The notes: generated by a model not told the origin, from the sequence alone. A DNA stretch of 64,000 bases from Bacteroidota bacterium (GCA_021824635.1 JAKAKD010000068.1:26530-90529); one strand, 5' to 3'. Positions 55,236-63,875 are shown, numbered from the stretch's first letter. Program-made: numbers and translations.

Positions 55236-55802
55236 ATGAAGATACGCGAAAGCGGAATGCCGGAAGAAACTTACTGGGAATCTTTATTCAATACCCAATT
55301 AATTCTTTCGAAGCTAAAATTCGAAGAAACAATAATTGATGCTGTAGAATTTGGTTCCGGTTACGGCACGTTTACAATTCCCGCAGCAATGATTATTAAG
55401 GGGACTTTATTTGCACTCGACATTGATTCAGTGATGATAGATCGCTTGGATCAAAGAATAGGTGAAACAAAATTATCGAACATAAAAGTAATCAAACGCG
55501 ATTTCGTAAATGATGGAACCGGATTGCATGATAACTCCGTTGACTATGCAATGCTGTTTAATATTCTTCATGCGGAAAATCCAATTAGTCTTTTAAAAGA
55601 AGTGCATCGCATATTAAAACCAGATGGCAAAGTTGGAATAATTCATTGGATTCATTCGGAGATAACTCCGAGAGGTCCATCTTTAAATATACGCCCCACG
55701 TCTCTGCAATGTGCCAATTGGCTGCTTGAAACAAATTTCAAAATCGTCAATAAAGAAATATCATTACCACCATATCATTATGGAATTATTGCCCAAAAAT
55801 AA
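55236..55802 (+). CDS. Class I methyltransferase of the ArsR-rhodanese operon
   Basis: 188 residues. SAM motif I AVEFGSGYGTFTIPAA near residue 30, LDIDSVMIDRL, and the IIHWIH strand. UbiE-like, small-molecule type. It opens MKIRESGMPEETYWESLF, a start I associate with metal-linked methyltransferases; substrate not known. Starts 16 bases after the regulator. Confidence 0.8.
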   Translation: MKIRESGMPEETYWESLFNTQLILSKLKFEETIIDAVEFGSGYGTFTIPAAMIIKGTLFALDIDSVMIDRLDQRIGETKLSNIKVIKRDFVNDGTGLHDNSVDYAMLFNILHAENPISLLKEVHRILKPDGKVGIIHWIHSEITPRGPSLNIRPTSLQCANWLLETNFKIVNKEISLPPYHYGIIAQK

Positions 55803-55813
55803 ATAGGAGAAAT

Positions 55814-56167
55814 ATGAAATACCTTATCATCATTAATGACGCGCCTTATGGCACAGAAAAAGCATACAACGCATTTCGTCTTGCAATGCAAATCCAAAAG
55901 GATTTTCCGGAAAACGACGTAAGAATTTTCTTAATGGCAGATGCTGCTACCTGTGCTTTACCAAATCAGAATACACCTAACGGTTATTACAATATCGAAC
56001 GAATGCTTAAATCAATTTTGTTAAAAGGTGGACAAGTTAAGATTTGCGGCACTTGTGCAGATGCACGCGGAATTAAAAATCTTCCACTGATTGAAGGCGC
56101 ACAAATCAGCACAATGGCAGAATTGACTGCATGGACAATCGAATCAAATAAAGTAATAACTTTCTAA
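55814..56167 (+). CDS. DsrE/DsrF-like sulfur-relay protein
   Basis: 117 residues, alpha/beta DsrE fold (YLIIINDAPYGTEKAYNAF, DVRIFLMADAATCAL). Cysteines in KICGTCADARG could carry persulfide. Next to the rhodanese-type regulator, so a role in sulfane-sulfur handling is likely. AGGAGA ribosome site. Confidence 0.85.
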   Translation: MKYLIIINDAPYGTEKAYNAFRLAMQIQKDFPENDVRIFLMADAATCALPNQNTPNGYYNIERMLKSILLKGGQVKICGTCADARGIKNLPLIEGAQISTMAELTAWTIESNKVITF

Positions 56168-56178
56168 GAAGGATAATT

Positions 56179-56622
56179 ATGCTACAAAAAATTATGAGCG
56201 TGTTTGTTTCTCCCCAAAAAATGATTGATATGTTTACTTACAAATTAGAAACCACTCAATCAATCGAAAAGATTGCTGCAAAGGTTCAGCAAGAATGCGA
56301 CAAGAATAAATTTGCGCTGCTGCATACATATAACTATCATGAAATTGTTGAGAACAAAGGTTTTCCAATTAAAAGAAAAGTTTTTATCTACGAGATATGC
56401 CAAGCCAAAACTGCTTCACTTATGCTTACTGATCATCCGAACTTTTCAATCTTCATGCCTTGTAAATTGGCAATTTATGAGCAAAATGGTAAAACAGTTG
56501 TTTCTACAATGAATATGGAAATTGTTCTAAAAGCAGTTCAGTCCAACATAAAACTTTACAAAGATACGGTTTCACTTTTCAATTCGTTGAAATTGATGAT
56601 GGACTCTATGTCAAAAAATTAA
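56179..56622 (+). CDS. DUF302 domain protein of the ArsR-rhodanese operon
   Basis: 147 residues with the DUF302 layout (EKIAAKVQQECDKNKFALL, IFMPCKLAIYEQNG). The core Cys-Asn pair is CK here (MPCKLA) versus PCNV in the 36653 paralogue. No signal peptide. Last gene before a strong terminator. Confidence 0.8.
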   Translation: MLQKIMSVFVSPQKMIDMFTYKLETTQSIEKIAAKVQQECDKNKFALLHTYNYHEIVENKGFPIKRKVFIYEICQAKTASLMLTDHPNFSIFMPCKLAIYEQNGKTVVSTMNMEIVLKAVQSNIKLYKDTVSLFNSLKLMMDSMSKN

Positions 56623-56634
56623 ATTCATAAAAAG

Positions 56635-56675
56635 AGCATACTCACAATGCAGCCGTGGGTATGCTTAATTTTTTG
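56635..56675 (+). terminator. Intrinsic terminator of the ArsR-rhodanese operon
   Basis: Arms AGCATACTCAC / GTGGGTATGCT (one G-T pair) around a 9-base loop, then TAATTTTTTG. Ends the metal region; the cassette-like region begins after it. Confidence 0.85.
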
Positions 56676-56732
56676 TTTCCTTAAAAATATCACTCCTTCA
56701 ATTCCTACTTTCACAACAATCTCGCTCTACGG

Positions 56733-57193
56733 ATACATAACTCTCACTATTCTCCTGAAAAAGTTTGGCAAGCATTGACAGATGCTAAACTTCTTGGAAG
56801 TTGGTTTATGGCAAATGACATCAAGCCTGAACTTAATCATTATTTCACTTTCCGAATGACACCACAAAAAGGTTGGGACGGAATTACTCATTGTGAAGTA
56901 ACAGCCATAGAACCATTAAGACACATCGCATACACATACAGAGGAGAGGCAACAGGTGAAAAGACGCAGGTATTCATTCCGACACGGCAGACAAAATGAC
57001 GAAAGGAATTTTCACTAAATTAGACACGGTTTTAAGTTTTACTTTGGAACCCACTTGCGGTGGGACAATTCTTTCACTAGAACATTCAGGTTACAGTGGA
57101 CTAAAACTCGTTATTGTAAGTTTAATAATGCAAATGGGATGGAAAAAGCAGTTACGAAAAAAACTCCCGAAAGTGTTAGAACAAATGAAGTAG
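56733..57193 (+). pseudogene. SRPBCC/AHSA1-like protein, frameshifted
   Basis: The first part reads HYSPEKVWQALTDAKLLGSW and WDGITHCEVTAIEPLRHIAY, the AHSA1 family. At about 56961 (GAAAAGACG) the frame is lost; adding one A restores AGIHSDTADKMTKGIFTKLD, then LEHSGY and a normal family end (GWKKQLRKKLPKVLEQM). No clear start codon is visible upstream. It may be a pseudogene or a homopolymer error. Confidence 0.75.
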
Positions 57194-57207
57194 AAAAAGA
57201 ACCACTA

Positions 57208-57320
57208 CCGCTAACAGCACCTTTGCCTTATGGCGGGGAAAGTGCGAGTATAAACAGTATGCGTAAAGACAGGTTAGTGCATCTAATCCGTCACAACGCA
57301 AAGCCTCAAAACTTTAGCGG
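57208..57320 (+). other. attC-like imperfect inverted repeat
   Basis: Outer arms CCGCTAA (57208) and TTAGCGG (57314); inner arms CTTTGCCTTATGGCG (57221-57235) and CGTCACAACGCAAAG (57289-57303) pair at 12 of 15 positions. Spacers of 5 to 8 bases lie between outer and inner arms. This nested, imperfect plan and the 113-base length are those of integron cassette sites. It sits 15 bases after the broken AHSA1 gene. Confidence 0.55.
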
Positions 57321-57384
57321 GCATTGTATGGACGACCGTGACGACATCAAACAGACCAGCAAAAAAGAATATATATCGAACAAT

Positions 57385-57771
57385 ATGACACAAGAACAAT
57401 TAAAAAAGCAGTTCCAAGAAATTGAAGACAACTTCAACAAAGCAGTTATTACAAACGACATTAACGAAATCAAAAAATGTATAACAAGCGATTGGGCTTT
57501 AGTTGACAGCCAATGCGGAATAATCCCACAAGAAAGATTTTTCAGCGTTCCTGAACAGGGTTTGTTATCACATTCAACAATGACAAAAGAGATATTAAGA
57601 GTAAAAATCTATGGAGACATTGCTTTGGTAACAGGGCGGGGACAAAACACAGGAACTTGGCAAGGACAACCAATGGAAGCGGACGAATGGATTACTGACG
57701 TTTACAAAAAGGAAAATGAAAAGTGGCTTTGTGTATTGACACATTTAACACCAGTAAAAAAAATAGTTTGA
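57385..57771 (+). CDS. SnoaL/NTF2-like protein
   Basis: 128 residues from ATG 57385: QLKKQFQEIEDNFNKAVITN, SDWALVDSQCGIIPQERFF, and TDVYKKENEKWLCVLTHL are typical of the NTF2/DUF4440 cone-shaped fold. Ligand unknown. The frame is open further upstream to 57055, but that part lies on the AHSA1 remnant and the attC-like site and is not real coding. It ends 3 bases before the next start. Confidence 0.8.
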   Translation: MTQEQLKKQFQEIEDNFNKAVITNDINEIKKCITSDWALVDSQCGIIPQERFFSVPEQGLLSHSTMTKEILRVKIYGDIALVTGRGQNTGTWQGQPMEADEWITDVYKKENEKWLCVLTHLTPVKKIV

Positions 57772-57773
57772 CA

Positions 57774-58145
57774 ATGGTATCAATAGACACATTTAGGAAA
57801 ATAGCACTCTCGTTTCCAGAAGCAACAGAAGAACCCCATTTTGAAAAAACCTCATTCAGAGTGAAAAACAAAATATTTGCGACCTATGACGATTTAAACA
57901 AAAGAGCTTGCATAAAGCTATCTGAAATTGACCAAGACGTTTTTGCTTCGGCTGACCGAACAAGTATTTACCCTGTTGATAACAAATGGGGTAACCAAGG
58001 TTGGACAATAATCGAAATGAGCAAAGTTCATAAGGACTTATTTGTTGACGCATTGACAACTGCATATTGTGAAGCAGCACCTAAAAAACTAGTTGAACAA
58101 ATACAACCAAGGAACAATGAAAGAAGAATAACAACTAACCGCTAA
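57774..58145 (+). CDS. MmcQ/YjbR-family DNA-binding-like protein
   Basis: 123 residues beginning MVSIDTFRKIALSFPEATEE and containing HFEKTSFRVKNKIFATY and GNQGWTIIEMSKV, the YjbR (double-wing) family. The ATG at 57774 is just after the SnoaL stop. A CCGCTAACAAGG half-site overlaps its stop codon. Function of the family is unproven. Confidence 0.85.
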   Translation: MVSIDTFRKIALSFPEATEEPHFEKTSFRVKNKIFATYDDLNKRACIKLSEIDQDVFASADRTSIYPVDNKWGNQGWTIIEMSKVHKDLFVDALTTAYCEAAPKKLVEQIQPRNNERRITTNR

Positions 58146-58170
58146 CAAGGCATTGGTAAAATTGGGGCGG
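58139..58170 (+). other. Cassette half-site CCGCTAACAAGG
   Basis: The same CCGCTAAC start as the attC-like site at 57208, overlapping the end of the YjbR-like gene. The matching right half was not found in the 150 bases that follow, so it is a half-site at most. The rest of the gap to 58320 shows nothing else. Confidence 0.35.
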
Positions 58171-58320
58171 ACTGAGGCAATTGAACTTTTGTAATTCTAT
58201 TGTACGTTTGTATAAATGTTGGGATGAAATTTTTCAAATGTCCATTCTTCACCACGCTACAAACTGTTAACTTGAATAGACTGTACATTAAAAAAAATAA
58301 AAAACTTTAATGGAATTATT

Positions 58321-60191
58321 ATGACATTTAAAAAAAATGAAATTTGGATAATAACCTTTTTGTTTATTTCCCCTTTGCTTTCACATGCACAAACTATTAA
58401 CCGTATTGAACCAAGCAATTGGTGGGTAGGAATGAAATATAATATTATAACCTTGTTAGTTTATGGAGATAATATTTCTGAATTACAGCCAACAATTTCT
58501 TATCCTAGTGTTCAAATAATAAAAAAGATACCGTTGAAAACAAAAATTATCTTTTTGTAACCCTCAAAATAAATCCTGCCGCAAAGCCCGGTAATATAGA
58601 AATAAGTTTCGGTAAAAAAGGCAAAGTTGTTTTAACAAGAAACTTCCCAATTTTTGAACGTGAAAAAAGTAGCGCTGAAAGAAAAAGTTTTACACAAAGG
58701 GATGCCATCTATCTAATTGTCCCTGATAGATTTTCTAATGGAGATACAACAAATGATATAATACCGGGTTTATTAGAAAAAAGTATTGATAGAAAAAATG
58801 AAAACAAAAGACATGGAGGCGATATTCGGGGAATGCTCGATCATTTAGATTATATTAAATCGCTTGGCTTTACACAAATTTGGTGTACTCCTTTGATTGA
58901 AAATAACGAGCCTGAATATTCTTATCACGGATATGCAGCGACTGATTTCTATAAAATTGATCCAAGATTTGGAACAAACGAACAATTTAAACTGTTTGTT
59001 CACGAAGCGAAAAAAAGAAATATCGGTTTAGTATGGGATGTTGTATTAAACCATTGCGGTACAGAATATTATTTTATAAAAGATTTACCAACAAATGATT
59101 GGATTAATTTTTCTGATACCCACACTCAATCAAATTTTTTAAAGAGTACTTTAACAGATATATATGCCACAGAAATTGATAAAAAAGAATATACTGATGG
59201 CTGGTTTGACAGTCATATGGCTGATTTAAATCAGCGCAATCCTTTAATGGCAAAATATTTAATCCAGAATACTATTTGGTGGGTAGAGTATGCAGGACTT
59301 TCAGGTCTTAGAGTAGATACATATTCATATTCTGATAAAGAATTTTTAGCAATCTGGGCAAAAGCAATTTTTGAAGAATATCCAAATTTCAACGTAGTTG
59401 GTGAAGAGATGACAAGGAATATATCTCAAACTTCTTATTGGCAAAAAGACAAAAAGAATTATGATGGTTATGAATCTTATTTGCCAACATTAATGGATTT
59501 TTCATTAAATGATAATATTGTTTCAAGTTTGACTAGACCAGATGATTGGTTTTCTGCCTGGAGAGACACATACCAAAGCGTTGCTCAAGACTATCAATTC
59601 CCTCATCCTGAAAATCAGTTAATATTTCCTGATAATCACGATTTAGACAGGTTTTATACTCGGTTGAACAAGAATTTTGACAATTGGAAACTTGGAATTG
59701 CAATGTATATGACAGTGCGTGGTATTCCTCAATTTTTTTATGGGACAGAAGTTTTAATGACCAATGAAAAGTTGGGAAGTGACGGACAAAGAAGAAGCGA
59801 TTTTTATGGTGGTTGGCTAAATGATTTAAAGAACGCAGAAACTGAAGAAGGTTTGACAGATACTGAGAAAGCTGCAAAAACATACTTTTCAAAATTGCTT
59901 AATTGGAGAAAGACAAATTCAGCAATAGCAAATGGAAAATTTATTCACTATGCACCACAAAACAATGATGTCTATGTTTATTTCCGCTATAACAATGAAC
60001 AAAAAGTTATGGTTTTATTGAATAAGAATAATGAAAATGTAACACTTGATATGAACAGATATTCTGAAATAATTTCAAATAAATTTAAAGCAAAGGATAT
60101 AATTTCAGACAAAGAATTTTATATAGAAAACACTTTTACAATTTCAGGAAAAACGGCGATGATTTTGGAAATTCGTTACAACTCTTTTTAA
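58321..60191 (+). pseudogene. GH13 amylase / cyclomaltodextrinase-like enzyme with one frameshift
   Basis: Signal peptide (ending SHAQ), then a cyclomaltodextrinase N-domain (INRIEPSNWWVGMKYNI). The frame breaks at an A-run near 58521-58526; adding one A restores TVENKNYLFVTLKINP and the catalytic barrel. GH13 regions I-IV are intact: DVVLNHCG, GLRVDTYS (nucleophile Asp), NVVGEEM (acid Glu) and FPDNHDLDR. The total, about 623 codons, equals SusA-type enzymes. Probably a periplasmic starch-oligosaccharide hydrolase if the A-run is a sequencing error. Confidence 0.8.
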
Positions 60192-60221
60192 AAAATCGTA
60201 GCAACGAGATAATAGGATAAT

Positions 60222-60779
60222 ATGATTTTAGCTTCAGCTCAGACAAAACCGAAACGTGGAAATATAAATGAAAATCTGCTTGATCATTACAGATTGATTG
60301 ATATTGCTGCTGATAAAGGTGTAGAATTGATTGTGTTTCCCGAGATGTCAATTACTGGATATGAACGAGAAAGGGCTGCTTCGTTGGCTTTTACACAGAA
60401 TGATTCCCGGTTAGACAAATTGGCTAAACTGGCAGTTGATAAGAAAATAATTATTATAGCAGGCGCACCAATAAGGATAAGTTTTGACTTGTTTATTGGT
60501 GGATTTATATTTCAACCGGATAATTCAATTATAATTTATACAAAACAATTTCTTCATTTGGATGAGGAAAATTATTTTCAATCATCATTTGATTACAATC
60601 CAATTATTAAACTTGATAACGAAAGGATCTCTTTTGCAATTTGTGCGGATATTGATAATCCAATGCATCCTCAAAATGCTTATAAAGTTGATAGTTCGAT
60701 TTACATTGCGAGCATATTCTTTTCACCCAAAGGGATACCAACTACGACATTGACGAAATTTTTAAACTTTATAAAATAG
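60222..60779 (+). pseudogene. Carbon-nitrogen hydrolase, C-terminally truncated by fusion
   Basis: 185 residues. Nitrilase triad residues are visible: Glu in VFPEMSITGYE, Lys in IYTKQFLHL and Cys in FAICADID. About 60 C-terminal residues are missing: after FSPKGI the reading frame enters the start of an acetyltransferase in another frame and stops. Looks inactive. Confidence 0.75.
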
Positions 60780-61225
60780 CAACGGACTTTCAAAAGATAA
60801 AATTTACCGTTCATTGGGCAGAATTTGATAGAAAACTCATAGAAACCGAGATTTCAGAAAACAGACAATGGAAAATGCTCATTAACGGGGGAATTGCTTG
60901 TGTTTGGGCAATGACTTTTAATGACCCTCAGATATGGGAAGAACGAAATAAAGACCCGTCAGTTTATCTTCATCGTATTGCGACAAATCCTAATTTCAGG
61001 GGACAAAACTTAGTTGGCGAAATAGTTAAGTGGGCAAAAAATTACGCAAACGAAAATAACAAAAAATATATCCGTATGGACACTGTTGGGAATAACTCCG
61101 GATTAATAAAATATTACAAAAAATGTGGATTTGATTTTTTAGGACTTTTTAAACTAAACAATACAAAGGGGCTTCCGGCACATTATGACAACGCAACTGT
61201 AAGTTTATTTCAAATGGCTCTGTGA
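60733..61225 (+). pseudogene. GNAT acetyltransferase lacking its start
   Basis: In the frame offset from the nitrilase, TNYDIDEIFKLYKIATDFQK leads into a GNAT domain with the acetyl-CoA loop TNPNFRGQNLVGEIV and MDTVGNNSGLIKYYKKCGF. No start codon precedes it; the first in-frame ATG is at 60875. The junction with the nitrilase is at about 60715-60735. Confidence 0.75.
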
Positions 61226-61270
61226 AGTATCAATATTCATCTTAATATAAATTTAATAAATTGGAAAAAT

Positions 61271-61684
61271 ATGATTAAGAATTATTACTTTTTTATTGTA
61301 GGAATCCTTGCAATTCTTTTTTCCATAACGCATGCTTGGAATGGACAAACAATAGTTCTGCCAACTTTGAATGTTGGTACTATAACCACAGATACATGAA
61401 CAATATTTTTTTATGTTTGGCATATTATCACAGCAGAAAATTTGCTTTTTGGATTTGCCTTTCTTTTTATGGCGTTTCATAAAGATTTGTCAAAAGTCAG
61501 ATTTGCTGCGTTGTTAATTGCTATTGTAATGATAGTTCGCTGGATAGTTATTTTTGGCGGAACACTAATATATAATGTTGAAGGTCTTAACAATACATTG
61601 ATAGATTCAATAGCAATTATCATTTATGTCTCGCTTATTGTATTAGGAATTAGGGTTAAGGATAAACAAATTGAAAAACAATAA
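61271..61684 (+). pseudogene. Four-helix membrane protein interrupted by a TGA codon
   Basis: Open from ATG 61271 with an in-frame TGA at 61397-61399; downstream the same frame continues for 95 codons (FYVWHIITAENLLFGFAFLFM, then ILLIAIVMIVRWIVIF) and stops normally. The whole is 137 codons with four helices. TGA is the ordinary stop of many genes here, so this is a nonsense mutation. Function not recognised. Confidence 0.65.
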
Positions 61685-61785
61685 ATGAGTAGTTCATCAA
61701 ATAAATTCAGAATGAATGAAACACAATTTAATCGTATCAAATTTTTGAAGATAACATACAAACATTTAAAAGAGGATAAAAAAAT

Positions 61786-62688
61786 ATGACTAAACTTTTT
61801 CACTTAATTGGATTTCTGCTGTTGTTTAATACTTTCCATACAAATGCTCAAGTTATTGACTCATTACGACAGCATATTGAACAAATAATATCAACGAAAA
61901 ATGCAGTTGTTGGAGTTTCAATTATTGGTAGTGACGGTAAAGACACATTGTCTATAAATGGTGAAAAACACTTTCCAATGCAAAGTGTATTTAAATTTCA
62001 CATTGGGTTAGCTATTCTATCTGAAATTGACAAAGGTAAATTCTCACTTGACCAAAAAGTAGAAATTCAGAAGAAAGATCTTTTGCCGGATCTTTATAGC
62101 CCAATCAGAGACAAATATCCCGAAGGTACAACGCTCACAATTGCAGAAATTTTGAAATATACGGTTTCTCAAAGCGATAATGTTGGCTGCGATGTTTTAT
62201 TAAGACTACTCGGTGGACCTCAGGTAGTTGAGGACTATTTCGTTGGAAATGGATTTAAAGATATTTCGATAAAAATTAACGAAGAAGTGCAGCAGAATAA
62301 TTGGGATTTACAATTTCAAAATTGGACGACACCCAAAGCAGCAAATCAAATCTTAGAAACATTTTACAACAACAACAATAATTTGTTATCCCCAAATAGT
62401 TATGACTTTATATGGAAAATAATGCGAGAAACTTCTACGGGTAAAAACCGATTACCGGGAAAATTACCTTCGGGAACAATCATTGCCCACAAAACTGGTT
62501 GGTCAGGGAAAAATAAAACAACTGGAATAACAGCCGCTGTTAACGATATTGGGATTGTATTTTTACCAAACGGGAAGCATTTCTTTATCAGCGTTTTCGT
62601 AACCGACTCAAAAGAAGATTCAACAACCAATGAAGAAATAATCGCAGATATTGCAAAGATAACTTGGGATTACTTTATTAAAGAATGA
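61786..62688 (+). CDS. Class A beta-lactamase, subclass A2-like
   Basis: 300 residues with a signal peptide ending NAQV. Catalytic motifs are intact: S67-V-F-K70, S130-D-N, the omega-loop Glu (INEEVQQNNW, about 166) and K236-T-G in AHKTGWS. The spacing and NWDLQFQNW segment resemble the A2 group (CblA/CfxA/PER relatives) of the Bacteroidota. Hydrolyses beta-lactams in the periplasm; spectrum not readable. A TGCTAACA half-site follows the stop within 15 bases. Confidence 0.9.
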   Translation: MTKLFHLIGFLLLFNTFHTNAQVIDSLRQHIEQIISTKNAVVGVSIIGSDGKDTLSINGEKHFPMQSVFKFHIGLAILSEIDKGKFSLDQKVEIQKKDLLPDLYSPIRDKYPEGTTLTIAEILKYTVSQSDNVGCDVLLRLLGGPQVVEDYFVGNGFKDISIKINEEVQQNNWDLQFQNWTTPKAANQILETFYNNNNNLLSPNSYDFIWKIMRETSTGKNRLPGKLPSGTIIAHKTGWSGKNKTTGITAAVNDIGIVFLPNGKHFFISVFVTDSKEDSTTNEEIIADIAKITWDYFIKE

Positions 62689-62801
62689 AAATAAAACTTC
62701 TGCTAACACAGGTTTTGCACAAGATGGTGTTAATTGAAAACTTGAAGATTCAACTTCTAGTGAACATTAGTAACAATTTGAAGCTTTGTGATCCGAAACC
62801 C

Positions 62802-62901
62802 ACCGAATGCAAAAACCCGGTCAATTGGGAGATGGAAAATAAAGTAAATTTAAAAGCGCTTATAACAAGTGCTTCAACCCGACAGCGTTTTCGCATTCGG
62901 T
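62802..62901. repeat. Imperfect inverted repeat in the gap before the toxin-antitoxin pair
   Basis: ACCGAATGCAAAAAC (62802-62816) and GTTTTCGCATTCGGT (62887-62901) pair at 14 of 15 positions around a 70-base spacer. It overlaps the left half of the attC-like site at 62856. Confidence 0.6.
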
Positions 62902-63048
62902 ATTTTATAAATTTTTAAGTTGGTTATTACGTCTCGTCATTTTGTGTAACGTAGTCTTGCTATGAAAGTTTTTTAAATTATAAATTTTATTAATTAAACC
63001 GGCATTGTAGTTCTGGGCTGCGGGTTAAGCACAACGGCGTTATAAGGC
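62856..63048 (+). other. attC-like site with unpaired bases
   Basis: Outer arms CTTATAAC (62859-62866) and GTTATAAG (63039-63046). Inner arms GTGCTTCAACCCGACAG (62869-62885) and CTGCGGGTTAAGCAC (63018-63032) pair fully except for one C and one A that bulge from the left strand. Extrahelical bases on one strand are the hallmark of attC. At 193 bases it is longer than most. Together with the repeat above it accounts for the gene-free stretch 62689-63127. Confidence 0.55.
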
Positions 63049-63127
63049 TTGAGAATACATCCGGAGTTGATATTGATTCAGACTACTTAAAGGGCTATAT
63101 TATAGTCGTAAAACGAAAGGGAATAAA

Positions 63128-63430
63128 ATGAAATTTAGTGAAGCTGTAAAACCAATTAGTTATCTAAAAACCCATGCCTCTGAGGTAGTTCGGGATGTTG
63201 CAGAAAACCAGAAAACATTAATTATTACTCATAATGGTGAAGCAAAAGTTATTCTTCAAGATGTTAAAGTGTATGAGAAGACACAAGAGAGTATTGCTCT
63301 GTTAAAAATACTTGCATTAAGTGGTAGAGAAATTAAAAAGGGTAATTATAAAACACTTGAAAAATCGTGTGAAAATGTTCGAAATCGTATAAATGATTTT
63401 AAACGGGGACAACGTGAAGTCCAAAGCTAA
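63128..63430 (+). CDS. Phd/YefM-type antitoxin
   Basis: 100 residues opening MKFSEAVKPISYLKTHASEV with the Phd/YefM DNA-binding half (VAENQKTLIITHNGEAKVIL) and a toxin-binding C-terminal helix. Overlaps the toxin gene, so the pair is co-translated. Autoregulation through a leader palindrome is usual for the family. Confidence 0.9.
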   Translation: MKFSEAVKPISYLKTHASEVVRDVAENQKTLIITHNGEAKVILQDVKVYEKTQESIALLKILALSGREIKKGNYKTLEKSCENVRNRINDFKRGQREVQS

Positions 63431-63740
63431 TATCGTTTCTTCTGCTGAAGAAGATTTATTCGAAATCTATCAATATGTTTTCTTCAATGATTCAGAAGAA
63501 AAAGCTGAAAAATTGTACTCAAAATTGTATGAGAAATGTTTATCTCTTCAAGAATATCCCAATCGTGGTCATGTCCCTCCAGAATTAAGCCTGCTCGGTA
63601 TAGATGATTTCTTAGAACTAACATATAAACCATATCGCATTATTTATCAAATTATAGAAAAAGTAGTTTTCATCCATTGTGTATTAGATGGACGTAGAGA
63701 TATGCAAAAACTATTACAAGAAAGATTAATGCGAGATTGA
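63414..63740 (+). CDS. RelE/ParE-family toxin
   Basis: About 108 residues (GTG 63414; ATG 63393 gives a seven-residue longer form). RelE/ParE fold: IVSSAEEDLFEIYQYV, SLQEYPNRGHVPPEL, ELTYKPYRIIYQIIEKVVFI, CVLDGRRDMQKLL. A ParE-like gyrase inhibitor or an mRNA interferase; this cannot be told from sequence. Followed in four bases by a GCCTTATAAC site. Confidence 0.88.
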   Translation: MKSKANIVSSAEEDLFEIYQYVFFNDSEEKAEKLYSKLYEKCLSLQEYPNRGHVPPELSLLGIDDFLELTYKPYRIIYQIIEKVVFIHCVLDGRRDMQKLLQERLMRD

Positions 63741-63743
63741 AAC

Positions 63744-63767
63744 GCCTTATAACCTGCAACTCAAAGC
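63744..63767 (+). other. Cassette-type boundary GCCTTATAAC
   Basis: GCCTTATAAC is the exact inverse of GTTATAAGGC at 63039-63048, so the toxin-antitoxin pair is bracketed by matching inverted ends. It continues CTGCAACTCAAAGCG as in an attC left half, but the right half is interrupted by the inverted-repeat element or lies beyond the window. Confidence 0.5.
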
Positions 63768-63875
63768 GAGGGTGTCTCACAAGTAATGTTTTGTTTAAAA
63801 ATAGAACGCAGAAGACGCGGATTCAACTGATTTTCGCAGATTGAAAAGTTGAATAATTACTTCTGAGACACCCTC
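63768..63875. mobile_element. MITE-like element with 20-base terminal inverted repeats
   Basis: Left end GAGGGTGTCTCACAAGTAAT (63768-63787) and right end ATTACTTCTGAGACACCCTC (63856-63875) match at 19 of 20. The 68-base centre (containing ACGCAGAAGACGCGGATTC) has no ORF. No target duplication is obvious. It appears to have inserted just after the GCCTTATAAC boundary. Confidence 0.7.

Noticed and set aside
57055..57384. 110-codon extension in front of the SnoaL-like gene
   Set aside because: It runs over the AHSA1 remnant in a wrong frame and over the attC-like repeat; the family begins at 57385.
61397..61399. Selenocysteine or reassigned TGA
   Set aside because: TGA ends many intact genes here, no hairpin typical of a Sec element is apparent, and the residue context is a hydrophobic helix edge.
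62685..62918. 77-codon ORF after the beta-lactamase
   Set aside because: It overlaps inverted repeats, has no family likeness and odd codon use; best explained as non-coding cassette-end DNA.
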